NCBI GenBank assembly: GCA_944472155.2
Contig: OX235273.1
Location: forward strand, 34,073,204-34,137,203
Source of the DNA: Trichobilharzia szidati
Lineage: Eukaryota > Platyhelminthes > Trematoda > Strigeidida > Schistosomatidae
Reading direction: 5' to 3'
DNA: 64,000 nt
The position numbers and the translations under genes are program-made. Below the pieces are notes generated by a model, which did not search any database, was not told the origin of the DNA, and was given only the letters and a program-made list of their open reading frames with translations. This document shows positions 22,965 to 34,859 of the stretch, in pieces; the stretch's first letter is position 1, and the number at the start of each line of letters is the position of its first letter.

Positions 22965-23600
22965 GTGTATTCAAGAACTCTGAGTGAAACGACACTTGAC
23001 TGTACAATATGGTAGTCCACTTTCGTCTGAATATTTGTTGAGCAATCAGCTCTTGGTGAGTTTCTTCATCACCGGGGTTTCTTGTTGCTAATTCTTTCTG
23101 CCCTGCCCTGATCTTCAGTATAGATTCAGCGAAGGTGGCAACTGTTGATGTTGCTATGTGACTTGTTGGAAATCCTTTCCGTGACACGCAGTGTAAGCTT
23201 TTGACTCGTATTGAGGAACTACCTGACTTCAGATTTGTGTTGAAAAGCCGATTCTTGTTCTTTGCTATGGCTGAGTGCAGAAGATTTTCAAATCTATTTC
23301 AGATTGATGGAGGTGTATCTTGCCTTTCCGATTATGACTAGCTTTGACATCTTCACCCATTCTACCCGCCTGTGCTTGAAATATTGCTTAATAGATAAGA
23401 GAAGGAAGTAACCTCTGTCAAATCTCTCCCACTGGTGGTGACTGGTGCTGGTTGTGTTTGCTGTTGATTAGTAGGTTATCTTCATCACCTCTGTCTCCTA
23501 CAGGTTCACCCGGAGTCCTGTCTTCGCTGCCTGTCACTTCAACCAGATTGCTACTTTTGCCTGCAGTTAACCGAGTTTGAAATGTGTGATTCATGACCGT
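22965..23600 (-). mobile_element. RTE-type LINE 3' remnant in segment A
   Basis: On the minus strand a decayed version of the RTE C-terminal region: equivalents of the TEVMKI/EVTSF segment, the IRIFNTNVKSV stretch (as phrases around FSTQI) and QETP/KKL near the end. Full of stops and frameshifts. Its mirror in segment B is 42530-43160, so it predates the duplication. Confidence 0.65.
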
Positions 23601-23699
23601 TAAGAAGAGAATATAAACTGAACTTTAAATTTATCACAACAGATAGTCAAAGCATTACAAGTGGCAGGGAATCACTACATATATTTAAAGTAATTAGGT

Positions 23700-26600
23700 A
23701 CTATCTGGCAGCAGAAAGCTACTCGCTGGGCAGTCACAAATATAGGCGCATGCTGAATAAGCTGCTAACTTTATAAATATTGGTTTCGTCTTCAGGTACA
23801 TACGTACTGCACAAATATTTCTGCATTTAAATTTTTCATGTCCCAGAAAACTTTGTAGATCTTCTGCGACATCGCAGATTAGACACTTTTTTCTCACCCA
23901 CTAGACAGCGATTTTGAATCGTGTTCGATTTGTTACTGTTGGCGCAACCGATTAATATTACAGACTCTTTAACATTTTGAGGGACACACCAGCCAAGTGC
24001 GGCGTCGAGAAATCACGTAGTATTTGTAGGTTATCACTGGTCACATCCTTCAAATAGCATATAAGAATACATATTAGGTGTAAAACTTAATAAGGAACGG
24101 GTCAGAATGAGAAACTGGAAAAATAATGGCATACATTGTTCAGTTTCTGAAAAATGAATATTCAATAGCAAAGGAATCGTTATATATACTGGATTGGACA
24201 CAAAGTAAACAAACGAGTACAAGGAAAACAATTTCAGAATTAAATTTGATTGATCTTAACGTCATTACCAAGTCAGAAGAGATCATTTCTGCACCTGTGA
24301 AACCTAAGAATTCTTCTCAAAGTAATTTCTGGTAACCACTTGCACGTTAATGAGGCCACTTATAAGTGTTAGTGAAGATACAGAAACTGTCAAATATATA
24401 TTCAACAATCTTGACAGAAAAATAGTGAAACCCTGATTTATAATAGTAGATCAACCTTAGCAGACGTGATAAAAAGTGCTGAATGAAATATTTTACTATT
24501 TTACACTATGCCTATAAATCCGTATTCGTCTTAGGATCTAATAGGTATGAAGGTCGTGTGTGCGTATGGTAGTATGGTACTGAACGGCTTCAAATAAAAG
24601 ATAGAGCAGAAACACAATTCTACTTGATTTTGGCTGTCGTTTGAGCAAGATGAAAACACGTAAAAGCAAATGATTTTCACGTGGATTATTCAACAAAGTA
24701 TGGATTTATAAATGAGCAATTGATTCAACAGATTTTCTTTCCCGTGACTTCATTGAAAACGATTTCTATGTTGTTGTATATTGCTACATATTCCTGAATA
24801 TGAATGATAATATTATATGACTCTAGGGTGGAATTATATCGTTGTTACGGCTCACTCTTAACAAGATTGTTCCTCACTCATTCTGAAACGTGAGTCCAAA
24901 TTGATTGCTAAATCCTTAAACTTTGTTACGATCAAAACTCGATTATTTTAATCTGAACTGAGGAAATCAATCGATACCCTGTTCTCAACTGCTCACCGAA
25001 TTTTGAAAGGTGAGGCAAAGTTCAAATTTACATCCGAACCATATTAAAGGGCTATTCAACGTAAAATAAAACACTATTTTACTGAATGAATTCCGTGGTA
25101 ATATTCGACAGCAGTAACTTACACGAGTAAAGGCAACGTTAAAATGACTCGGAATTCAAAGTAATGATAATATTCCCAACATGCTGGGATAAAACCGTCG
25201 CCATCTAGATTAAAATACGTCCTGTACAGACAGGCACTGCAGCACATGATATTGAGTCCGGATGGATAGAAACGCGATAGAAAAACAACACATTATTATC
25301 AACACTAATTATCACAAATTAGCAAAACTGATCAGTTGGAATTGAGATCAACCAGAAACAAAGACAAATGATGAGGATAAGAACAAAAACTGGATGAAAC
25401 GTTCAAATAAGTTTCAGCGTTGTAAATAGTCTCTTTTTCATCGAAAGATTTTCAGATCAATTAATCTGCTACACATATACCAGTGAATTAATTGTTTGCC
25501 AAGCTAAACAAAAAATACGCCTATGACTCATCCTTAAATATTTTTAGTAGGTATCACAGACAGATACAGTTGTGTTGGCTTTGCATGAAGATAGAAAGTT
25601 TGATTAGTATCAATAATAATAAACTCACATTACTGTGCTTTTGATATCTGTACTGTGTTTTGGATGATCACAAATTAGTATGATCTTGATGGATGAGTTT
25701 TGAAAATATTATTGTCTGGATTGTCTGAATTAATTTTTCATGGGTAATCATGGCTTTGATATAGAATGGAAAATAATATTTTATTTAACGTAAATTCAGC
25801 CTGTCTGTCAAGTATTTTGCTGCTGTTTTTTAGAGTAAAGTCTTATATTTATAACTAACTATAGCGTGAATAGGCAATTTCGGTGTATTTTATTCTAAGC
25901 ATAAATGAAATTAACGGGGTCTATCTACGCTATAGATGATGTCAGTTATCAACCAATTTTCCTTCACATTGCCAGAAAAATTTTCGACAGTTTTTCACTT
26001 ATTATGAATTCACATTTACCTCCCGCCATTTTTCACATAATTCACAGTAATAGGTGACTAATGAGACAATTCGGATCTAAGTGTAGATTGAAGTCCACAA
26101 AAATTAGATGTGCAGTGTAGTCGGCGAAATTGAGTAAAGATCACGCTTCTGTGAATCATACTTGTTAGGAATTTATTGAAAATTTGTCGTAAGGTCATTT
26201 ACACCTATTAATAAAGCTTATATGACGAGTCCAATAGAATATATTGGGCCCTAGATAAATAGATTTCTGTTGGAATTTCTGAATGCACTGTGTAGGATTT
26301 CAAATCTGTGGTTAGACTTTATTTGGGATTTCCAGAGGATACACATACTAAATGAACTGATTTTAAAAATAGGCCGATTGGCTCTCAATTTTCTCAACAA
26401 GACTGTTTCCTCAATCTTACTTACATATCATCCTGACCATTGTCTCAAATGAAGACCACTACTAAATATGATCCAGTTTGCTAAAGAAATAGTAGTGGGA
26501 AATGAAGGATGACATACTGTGATTCTGCACACATATGAGTATGTAATAGTTCACAACTAGAAACTACCTAACTCGTTGAGGTTCTATTTCCGCCTAACAC

Positions 26601-28120
26601 AATCTGAAATCACATCCAGTTCATAAATTAACACTATGGGTTTCTAGAGACCTTTCTACGTAAACATCAGAGCCATCCCCAATTCAAACCTCGAGATCTG
26701 GGGACCTTGTATCCCGCTTGGAATGCAAAAAAATGAAAAGGCAATACAACTAGCTTACATATTTCACGTTATCTTTACCTACAAATGTATCTTAAATAAT
26801 TTATTAGTGGAGTATATTGAAAGGATTGACTGAAAAAAGCAAGCATCACTTTAGTTCATGTCAATTCTCTATGACGCTATCCAGTGTAACTGGAAAATTT
26901 GGATATGTTAAAGAATATATTGTTATCGTTGACCTATGGCATGAATTCCCATCTGACAAGACTACTGGAAATAATGTCAGTTATTCTTCTTATTATTATG
27001 CTTAAATCCCTTATCATTTCTTTTATTTTAATCGGTTTCATATTTTTCGTGTGAATTCACTTGACAAGTAAATGTGTGATCGAATTGTTTAGAGTGTACT
27101 ACGCAAATATATCAGAAATCATTTCTCAGATCAATTCGATCTCCGTGTATTAACCCTTCAGAAATACAAATCAGCACGAATAAACTGCTGTCCAGTTTGT
27201 GATGAAATATGCGTACAGTAAGTTATTTTATTCATTTGATAACGGGTTAGATCGGGACCCATAACCCACAATCGATTCTATTTGGAACCTATGAGGCAGA
27301 TGTACTTGTTTCGCAAAAGGTAATGCCAGTCCCAATGAAACTGAAACTCGCCATTGCGTCTTTCACTTAGATCACTGGATCAACTTTGCCTATTCAGACC
27401 ACATGTTAACTACCAACGGCATCATTCACACTTTTCTTCTTACAGGTGAATAATCCAATCCGGTTTTCTGAACAGACGAATGAACAGACGGAGCGTTCAA
27501 CTTCTGCGAATTTAAACCATCTCGAAACTAATGAAGGCATTATTTGGGTAACAGTGACTAACAGTTGAATTCAGCCTGTGGGCATTCTGTCTTGTTGGAA
27601 GAGTGGTCAGCCAGGGGATGTATCTCATTCTCCCATTGAGTGATGGATGATGCTCCAATGAAGACTCAAACCATGCATTCATCATTTAGGTATGACTATT
27701 CATCATACATCTGCACGTTGAATATTGTTGGTAATGCCTCTATTTTTTAATAACCTAAGCATTCCATTATTTGATATTTCTCATTAAATTGTTCAGAATG
27801 AAAATGAATGAACATTGAGTGGGTACATAAGTAATCCATCATGTTTCATTTGTTGGCCTTCTGTATTCAACATATTTTCTTAAAAACAAAGTCGCAATTA
27901 TGTTGAGTCTCAACTAATTTGATTTGATATCATGCGTTGATTTGATTAATGGGTTAGGTACTTCACATGATTAGTAATGAATAACAATAAAAGCATATCG
28001 CCGCTTTAAGAAGAATATTAGTGAAACTATGGAATGACAATAGCGTATTTATCAAGGTAGCTGTCGATTAACTCGTTTGCTTCTGTCTCACAAAACACGA
28101 GACATGACGACATTATTTTC
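23700..28120. other. Noncoding part of segment A
   Basis: No gene. Small open frames (such as 24126-24335, 26270-26452, 26817-27005) are not kept open in segment B or lack a counterpart there. A solo copy of the PLE C flank is at about 27056-27165. Confidence 0.5.
25508..25750. repeat. ~240-bp repeat unit, second copy
   Basis: Extra copy in segment A; segment B lacks it at the matching place (about 44614), where the flanking phrases are joined directly. Confidence 0.8.
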
Positions 28121-28130
28121 ATCCTGTGCA

Positions 28131-28138
28131 TATATAAA
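28131..28138 (+). promoter_or_regulatory. TATA box of the micro-exon gene, copy A
   Basis: TATATAAA, 66 bases upstream of the ATG at 28204, conserved in copy B at 46257-46264. Confidence 0.7.
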
Positions 28139-28203
28139 GTTGGGCTTAAAAACAGACAGTTGAAATTGTCTTTGTTATCTTCATCCAAGCGTTTAAAGAA
28201 CGA

Positions 28204-28255
28204 ATGCTGATGTTATTCAACTGGCTGATTATCATTCTGGTTTCACAAGCCTGTG
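28204..28255 (+). CDS. Signal-peptide first exon of micro-exon gene, copy A
   Basis: Reads MLMLFNWLIIILVSQAC plus one base; donor GTAATT at 28256. The hydrophobic stretch ending in Cys is a signal peptide. It ends in phase 1 and is followed by the 15-nt exon at 28425. After that, transposons (PLE E, RTE, Merlin, PLE F) fill the next 10 kb and no further exon is convincing. Copy A may be a truncated gene or a distant alternative promoter for the exons at 47-53 kb. Confidence 0.7.
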
Positions 28256-28424
28256 GTAATTAAAGCATCTTCTGTTTTCACAAATAGATTCATTTCTGAT
28301 TTTTATTTTCAAAACCTTTACCAATTAAAATTCATTTTTTTCTGGTAATCTTGAATATAAAGATGTTATTTCGATTGATAATGGCTGACAGTGTAATTTA
28401 GGAGGCTAATTTATTATTCTGCAG

Positions 28425-28439
28425 AGTTTTCCAGTCGGT
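28425..28439 (+). CDS. 15-nt micro-exon, copy A
   Basis: Acceptor ttattattctgcag, exon of 15 nt, donor GTAAGA. In phase 1 it gives E-FSSR. The copy in segment B (46556-46570) keeps length, phase and both splice sites despite base changes, giving EFSSQ. Confidence 0.65.
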
Positions 28440-29189
28440 GTAAGATGGTTGTCACCTCCAACATAAACTAGATAAAAAGATATGCAAACGTGATTGCAAC
28501 AGGCTACTGCACACTTTTGACAATATCAACCTTAGCAGACTCAGTGATGTCAACAGAGATGTTCACAAAGACAGAAATGCCCCTCTGGAAGTTGCAAAAA
28601 CCAGTGGTTTTTCAAAAGTTACGACATTTGTTTGCTAGTAGGTGATCCCAACCTGTTGAGGAATATATTTTTCAATCCCTGATTAGTTCAGTGTGCAACT
28701 AAAATACTACTAGTGCATAAAAATTGAAGTTAGTCAACACTGAGAGAATCATCACCAAACAAGCACAAAACACACAATTAAAGCATAGCAGATTATGTGA
28801 AATTCAAGTATTTTTTATTTAAGTATTTTTATGGTAACTAGCAGTAGCATCAAGGATGCTCATTTCATTGTCAGGTGGATGTACTTCCATTTCCGCTGAA
28901 GGAAGGTGTTGCCTGCACGCGTCGTTTCATGAGCCACATCACTAGTTCAAGTGTCAGTGAGAACACCATCATTCAACGGGATTGTAGGTATATCCAGTAA
29001 ACACGTCCCAAATAGAACGAAATGTGTGTTTTTGATCCCATCCAATTCTAGTCTCCTTCAATCAAAGCAATTCCTTGGTAATTTTCGGTTGTCTTTGATA
29101 AGTCCGTACTGCTGACATATCAACGGAGACGGAGCATTTAGCCCCAAAATAATCAATGGAAAACAAATAAGTGTTGTTGTAGTTAACTA

Positions 29190-29510
29190 ACTGAATGAAG
29201 CTTGTCTCACTTCATGTTATCTCCAACCGCATCTACCAATTTACACATGCGTGTCAAAGTGAATTTATTGGAAATACATATAGACAGAGGTTATTTTCTG
29301 CATTTATAAACACATCAAAGAATCGGAGAGTAAACATTTTACAGACACTAAATAGTGCGATCGCCCATGATTTATTGGACACTGATGGACTATAAAATAA
29401 TCGACTAGGAAACGAAGTTTGGTTTGCTGTGTATTGCTGAGGCTGTTGCCAACAACCTATTGAAATCAGATCCATGTATGCGGAAAGAGACTGTGTTGAA
29501 CCTTCAACTA
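29190..29510 (+). mobile_element. Penelope-like element E, GIY-YIG remnant
   Basis: Decayed endonuclease: RIYQFTHACQSEFIGNTYRQ with YIG changed to FIG, followed by a SAIAHDLLDTDG phrase and a weak LCVQ-K-VQP-like tail. RT region absent. Confidence 0.55.
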
Positions 29511-30079
29511 TTTCGGTGATTAAAATTACTCAACAAGGTTGAATGGTTTTTACTACGTCACACACTCTTCCTTACTTTCTATTCCTCTTAGTAAATTTTA
29601 TTGTTTTCAATCGGACACTACTCAGTTTATTCGGTTCGTTAATTCTTCAGTTACTTAACTTTCATCGATAAACTTATCGCACATTGATCTTTGTTGCTAT
29701 CCAGAATGTGGGACTCTGCATTTTACAGTAATATTCGTTTAATGACTCTGTAAATGGTTAACCTCTTTAACTCTTAACAATCCACATCATTTCAGATCTA
29801 AGTTAGTTGTATTTCTCAGCAGTTACTCATTGCCAAGTCAACAAAAGTATGCTCAAAACATTTTGCAATTAATATTTTCGTATTATTAAGAATTCAGATA
29901 CTTGAAAAGAATCCACGGAATAATTAGGGTGAGATTATATAGTCCTGATGCATGCTGTCTCCCAGATTTTTATTGATATGAACTAAGAAGTCTGTGTAGA
30001 TTATAACGAAAGAATAAAAACTATCCCTTGAAGATACGAGAGTAAGGCAACTGGCTGACTATTATTGCCAATCATACGT

Positions 30080-31025
30080 TTAATTGTGGTGAACTGGATT
30101 ATGCATCAGACTGTGCGTTTGGAGTGCGAAAACAGGAATACTTCGGACCGACCGATAAGAAAACTCTAGAAGATCTGGATTTCACAGATGATATATGCCT
30201 TATATCACACATGATCGAAAAATTGCAGGCGAAAACCAAGAAACTGGCAGGAGAGGCTGGCGACGAAGACAGAAACCCAGGTGGACATAGAGAGGACGGA
30301 GGTGATGAAGATAAACACCACCACCACCACTAACAATAACAAACAACATCAATGGAAACAATTTAACAGATGTCACCTCCTTCACTTATATAGGAAGCTA
30401 GCGTCATTACAGTCACAGCCGGAACGGATGAAGATATCAAAGTCAGTATCGGAAAAGCAAGATAAGCCTCTGTCAACCTGAAACCAGTTTGGAAGTCTTT
30501 TGCACTCCACCTCAGCATAAAGAACAGGAGTTGGATTTTCAGCACAAATGTGAAGTCAGTCAATTCTTCTATACGGGTTATAAACTTGCATTGCGCGTCA
30601 CAAAAGCATTTCCAACAGGATGTTGCAGACGTTTGTCAACTACTGCCTTCGCCGGCTCCATAAAATGGCCAGTAGGCCTTAAAGAATTAGTACCAAGGAA
30701 CTCTGAAGTGAAACGAACCAACGAAAAGCTGATAGGTCGACAAATGTGTAGGAGAGAATGGATCGTCCACACGCTACTTAGGAGGCTGTCAAATGACACC
30801 ATGGACTATGCAGGCTATCGCTTGAGTGGAATCTGAATGGAAAGCGACGACTGGGTCATCATTGTGAGTAAGACATGGATGAGATCTTGTGGTGAGGAGA
30901 AGATAGGCGATACTGAACAACCATATACCCACCTGAAGAGAACAGAAGAGGATGAAGCAAGATGGAAATGTGTTGTTGAAACCCTATGTTCCACTCAGAA
31001 CTCAGGGGAATGATGATAATAATAA
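30080..31025 (+). mobile_element. RTE-type LINE, C-terminal remnant
   Basis: Starts at the WxxDYASD equivalent and runs through LEDLDFTDDICLISHMIEKL (RT catalytic F-ADD box with Ala to Thr), then HREDGGDEDK where the intact copy has NIDKTEVMK, to the 3' tail ending in gatgataataataaag. Frameshifted throughout. It lies directly upstream of a second, longer RTE copy. Confidence 0.75.
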
Positions 31026-31129
31026 AGCTCTGCAAAGTGGTAGATGTTAGAAATTTAAATTCCTTAAATTTATTCGTGAAATCTTAAGGTTAAATTGATC
31101 AATGATTAGGTCTCTCTGACTAGAGCACC

Positions 31130-31350
31130 GGGTGAGGCAGCATTGGATCTCTGAAGGAGCTTAAGTTCCTCGGAGATCACAGACACGCCCGGGTGACTAG
31201 TGCCAACAAGCACGAAATCTAGGTTTGTGTTTGAACACACTGTTACCAATTACCAAATTATTGAAGGCGCAGAAGTCTGAGAAGAGTTGACCATTGACTT
31301 CTTCGCCTTCAATGATTTGGTGATTGGTGGCAGTGTGTTCAAACACAGGG
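31130..31350. repeat. Inverted repeat at the RTE 5' end
   Basis: 31225-31277 is the reverse complement of 31297-31350. Both read as the FCAFNNLVIG-SVFKHK part of the RTE endonuclease, one on each strand, which suggests 5' inversion during target-primed insertion. Just upstream, 31150-31183 is an imperfect GC-richer hairpin centred on CTTAAG. Confidence 0.65.
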
Positions 31351-32081
31351 ATATACACAAGGCGACATGGATTTCACCAGATGGACACACCAAAAACCAG
31401 ATAGACTTCATTTCAATCTCAAGGAGGTGGAGACGGCGCCTACTGGACACAAGGTCGAGGCGAGGAGAAGATGTGGGTTCAGACCACTATCTAGTGAAGC
31501 TAAAAGCCTGGATGATAGCTTAGGATAGGCCACAATGCAAGTTCAACACTCACAAACTGAAGGACACAATCACACAGGACATTTTCACTGCAACTGTCAG
31601 AGCGAAGCAGGAAATACTACGTGGCACCACTGAGGAATAATCCGTGGAAGACCATTGGAACTCTCCGAAGGTAATTTTCAACGAAACGTGTTCAATGGTT
31701 TTAGGAAGAAAGAAGAAACAAGACAAGGAATGGCTCTCAACGGACACTTGGAAGCTAATAGAGGAGAGGAGAATGGTGAAAGAGTAAATGATTCAATGCA
31801 AAGATGGACAAGAGAAAGAGACGCTGAACTCAACTTACACAGCACTGGACAAAGAAGTGAAGAAGAGTGCCAGGAAGGACAAAAGACAATTCTACGACAA
31901 CCTGGCCACTGAAGCTGAGAAGGCAGCAGGCAAAAAGGACCTGAGGACCCCATATCAGATAATCAAGTCTCTATCCAGGAAGAGATCAACACAAATGAAA
32001 CCTGTAAAAGACAGCCAAGGGAACCCAATCACCAAGGAAGAAAGATAGATTAAACAGTGGGCGGACCACTTCAAAGGAATC

Positions 32082-32885
32082 TTGAACCGACCACCACCTA
32101 CAACCCATCTAGAAATACCAACAACAGCGCGTACACAACAGCAAGTTGACCACAATCCTCCAACGAAAGCTGAAGTCTTGAATGCAATCAAGCTTCTGAA
32201 AGCTAGAAAAGCAGCTGGACCAGATGGAATACCCCCGGAAGCACTGAAAGCGGACCCAGAGACGACAGCAGATATGCTGACTCCATTGTTGCAAAATGTC
32301 TGGAAGGAGGGAAAGGTGCCTACTGACTGGAGAAAAGGTTACCTAGTGAAACTACCGAAGAAGGGCCACTTGGGACTCTGCAAGAACTGGCGAGGAAACA
32401 TGCTCCTGTCGACGTCAAGTAAAATCCTGAGTCGCATCATCCTGGAGAGAATAAAGGACGCTCTGGATACAGAACTCCGACCAGAACAAGCTGGATTCAG
32501 GAAAGGCAAATCATGTTCTGACCAAATTGCAACTCTACGCATCATCATCAAACAAAGCATGGAATGGCAATCAAAGCCCTACCTCAACTTTATAGACTTT
32601 GGAAAGGCCTTCGACAGCGTTGACCGCGAAGTAATTCGGAAACTACTCGAGTACTACGGCGTACCCCAAATATTCATCAACCTTATTCAACAGCTGTACG
32701 ACAACGGCACATGTCAAGTGATCCACAACGGAAAACTCAGCGAGGCTTTTGGAGTAAACACAGGAGTCAGACAAGGGTGCTTATTATCACCAATGATATT
32801 CTTAATTGTGGTGGACTGGATTATGCATCAGACAGTGGGAAACGAGAAGACAGGAATATCCTGGACCGACGTGAAGAATCTATAA
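32082..32885 (+). CDS. RTE reverse transcriptase fragment
   Basis: 267 codons. Motifs in order: AARKAAGPDGIPPEALK-like (KARKAAGPDGIPPEALK), DWRKGYLVKLPKKG, NWRGNMLLSTSSKI, LRPEQAGFRKGKSCSDQI, FIDFGKAFDSVDR (first catalytic Asp), VNTGVRQGCLLSPMIF. The frame stops at GISWTDVKNL, three codons before the DFADD catalytic box, which continues in the same frame after the TAA. A single nonsense change therefore removes the active centre. Decayed transposon, not a host gene. Confidence 0.88.
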   Translation: MNRPPPTTHLEIPTTARTQQQVDHNPPTKAEVLNAIKLLKARKAAGPDGIPPEALKADPETTADMLTPLLQNVWKEGKVPTDWRKGYLVKLPKKGHLGLCKNWRGNMLLSTSSKILSRIILERIKDALDTELRPEQAGFRKGKSCSDQIATLRIIIKQSMEWQSKPYLNFIDFGKAFDSVDREVIRKLLEYYGVPQIFINLIQQLYDNGTCQVIHNGKLSEAFGVNTGVRQGCLLSPMIFLIVVDWIMHQTVGNEKTGISWTDVKNL

Positions 32886-32912
32886 GACCTGGATTTCGCA
32901 GATGATTTATGT

Positions 32913-33347
32913 TTGATGTCACACAAAATCGAATACTTACAAACGAAAACCGACAAACTGATCGAAGAAGCAGCAAAGACAGGACTGCGGGTGAACATAG
33001 ACAAGACGGAGGTTATGAAAATAACCAACCAACAACAACAACAGCAGCAACATCCAGCGCCAATCACCATCAACGGGAGTAATTTGAAAGAGGTTACTTC
33101 TTTCACTTATCTGGGAAGCATTGTCTCAACTACAGGAGGAACGGACGAGGAAGTCAAATCGAGAATCGGGAAGGCGAGAAACACATTCATCAACCTGAAA
33201 CCAATCTGGAAATCTTCGTCACTCAGCATCTACAACAATATTCGGATTTTCAATACAAACGTCAAGTCAGTCAGTTCTTTTATACGGATCACAAACTTGG
33301 CGGGACACAGAGAATATTTCCAACAGGTTGCTGACCGTTATCATTAA
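32913..33347 (+). CDS. RTE C-terminal domain fragment
   Basis: Continues the RT after the stop: VNIDKTEVMKI, a (CAA/CAG)n tract giving poly-Gln, NLKEVTSFTYLGSIVSTTGG, SRIGKARNTFINLKPIWKS, IFNTNVKSVSSF. Here the family normally has an LLYGSE box, which is altered (FIRITN). It frameshifts near 33347; the last 350 bases carry the KLWEQT and RRPL-D---QALKWNP phrases in other frames. Confidence 0.8.
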   Translation: MMSHKIEYLQTKTDKLIEEAAKTGLRVNIDKTEVMKITNQQQQQQQHPAPITINGSNLKEVTSFTYLGSIVSTTGGTDEEVKSRIGKARNTFINLKPIWKSSSLSIYNNIRIFNTNVKSVSSFIRITNLAGHREYFQQVADRYH

Positions 33348-33730
33348 CTCTCTTCGCTCTATACTGAAGATCAGATAGCCGTAAAGATTCACCAACAAGA
33401 AACTATGGGAACAAACAAAACATGAACCAATCGCTCAAAAAATATGCAGGAGAAAGTGGAGATGGATTGGACATTCGCTGAGGAGGCCACTGGTTGACAT
33501 CGAGCGTCAGGCCCTCAAGTGGAACCCGGAATGGAAGTGGCGGTTGGGACGTTCAAGGGTGATATGAAGGAGATCGTGTGAATAGGAGTTGAAACAGTAT
33601 GGATTAACATGGACGCAGGTGAAAAGTACAGCAGAAGACAGAAGCAAGTGGAGACGTGCCGTTGAAGCCCTATTTTCCACTAGGAACCCAGGGGAACAAT
33701 AAAAATAATAGTCATAATTATTATTTGAAA

Positions 33731-34344
33731 AATGAAGATCACTAAACCAAATATCAAAGGTAATAGTACATCTGTTATGATATCAAAACAAAGTTTACTA
33801 ACTTGATCATCATTCGTCAGTCTGAGGTCATTTTTCGTTGTCAAGTTGGTCATTTGGTAAAGATAACAAAATCAAGTGTAGATTGTTGGAATTGATCAGT
33901 GTTTAAAATTATAAAGACAGTGTGTGTTTACATAGTGAATTTGCATATCACATTTGTGTTGATTTTGTCACTTCATGGGGAAATCACAAAGAACGTCTAA
34001 TATCAGAAGCACTTCATATCAAGTGGAATCCGAATTGCCTGAATAGGAATGATGGACTAAAACAGAGTCTGACCTGGTTACAACACCTCCCTCCTCCATG
34101 AAGTGACAAAATCAACACAAATGTGATATGCAAGTTCACTATGTAAACACACACTGCTTCTATAATTTTAAGCACTGATCAAATCCAACAATCTACACTT
34201 GAGTTTGTTATCTTTACCAAACGACCAACTTGACAACGAAAAATGACCTCAGAATGACGAATGATGATCAAGTTAGTAAACTTTGTTTAAATACCACAAC
34301 AGATGTACTATTACCTTTGATATTTGGTTTAGTGATCTTCATTG
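33731..34344. repeat. 248-bp inverted repeat with 117-bp spacer
   Basis: Arms 33731-33978 and 34096-34344 are reverse complements at about 95% by eye. It begins immediately after the RTE 3' tail. The spacer resembles part of an RTE tail (tcaagtggaatccgaat). A transcript through it would fold into a long hairpin. The family is not recognised; the nearby Merlin relic is a possible relative. Confidence 0.85.
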
Positions 34345-34442
34345 GTATTTTGACTTTCAATATGTCCTTTTAACTTGACCTAAGTCTATTTTCTCACCCC
34401 TTAACTCTTTGTTATATATATATGCAGAGATTTTGTAAATTC

Positions 34443-34500
34443 CGGTTTACTAATACTTTGATAAAGCTATTAGCATTAAATAGCGAAACGTCAGTAAAAA
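34443..34500 (+). ncRNA. Degenerate hammerhead-like motif
   Basis: TTGATAA is followed by a perfect 6-bp stem (GCTATT with AATAGC, 7-nt loop) and then GAAACGTC. The order matches CUGANGA - stem II - GAAA of hammerhead ribozymes, which are known from PLE terminal repeats, but the first core box has two departures from consensus (C to T, G to A). Probably inactive if it is one. Confidence 0.3.
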
Positions 34501-34859
34501 CAATATCGTTTTGTTTTTCATTCATTGGGAAATCCAAAAACCTTTATTATAATTAAAAATGCTTGCATTTTGTAGAAAATTCCATGAACATTAATTTTCA
34601 GACACACCCTGATATCTTTAAACACCACTAACTAACAGTGAAATGCGACCGCATCGTCGACGTTGAATGGTCCATTGAGTTTTATTCTCGTAAGCTTAAG
34701 CCTCTGTTCTGCTTGATTCGATTCAGTTACCTGCTCTAACTCAGTTACTTGTGATTCTAATACTTCATAGGAACGATTTTCGCTAGATCTCATCCTTCTT
34801 TAACCCAGATTTTGTATTTTTGTAATTACTAGTTCTCGAAAAAGCCACTGAGAGGTGCA

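Larger units (their letters stand above)
20688..28560 (+). repeat. Segmental duplication A (long, diverged)
   Basis: Collinear with 40285-46663 and the sequence just past the foldback insert there. By eye identity is roughly 85%, with several indels. A-only sequence includes 25508-25790 and much of 26050-27230. It includes a minus-strand RTE remnant and ends with the promoter and first two exons of a micro-exon gene. Confidence 0.88.
31287..33703 (+). mobile_element. RTE-type LINE (SR2-like), 5'-truncated, inactivated
   Basis: Endonuclease C-terminus at 31287-31523 (HKATWISPDGHTKNQIDFI, then RGEDVGSDHYLV), linker with frameshifts at 31550-32048, RT at 32082-33347, and a 3' tail ending in an A/T-rich microsatellite-like run at about 33700, typical of RTE. 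In-frame stops at 32046-32048 and 32883-32885. No promoter or 5' half of the endonuclease is present. Schistosome SR2 is the closest family I can name, by clade only. Confidence 0.88.

Noticed and set aside
24126..24335. 69-codon open frame
   Set aside because: Not kept open in the paralogous segment near 43370-43460; no motif.
30200..30563. Minus frames opposite the RTE remnant
   Set aside because: Shadows of the plus-strand RTE coding sequence.
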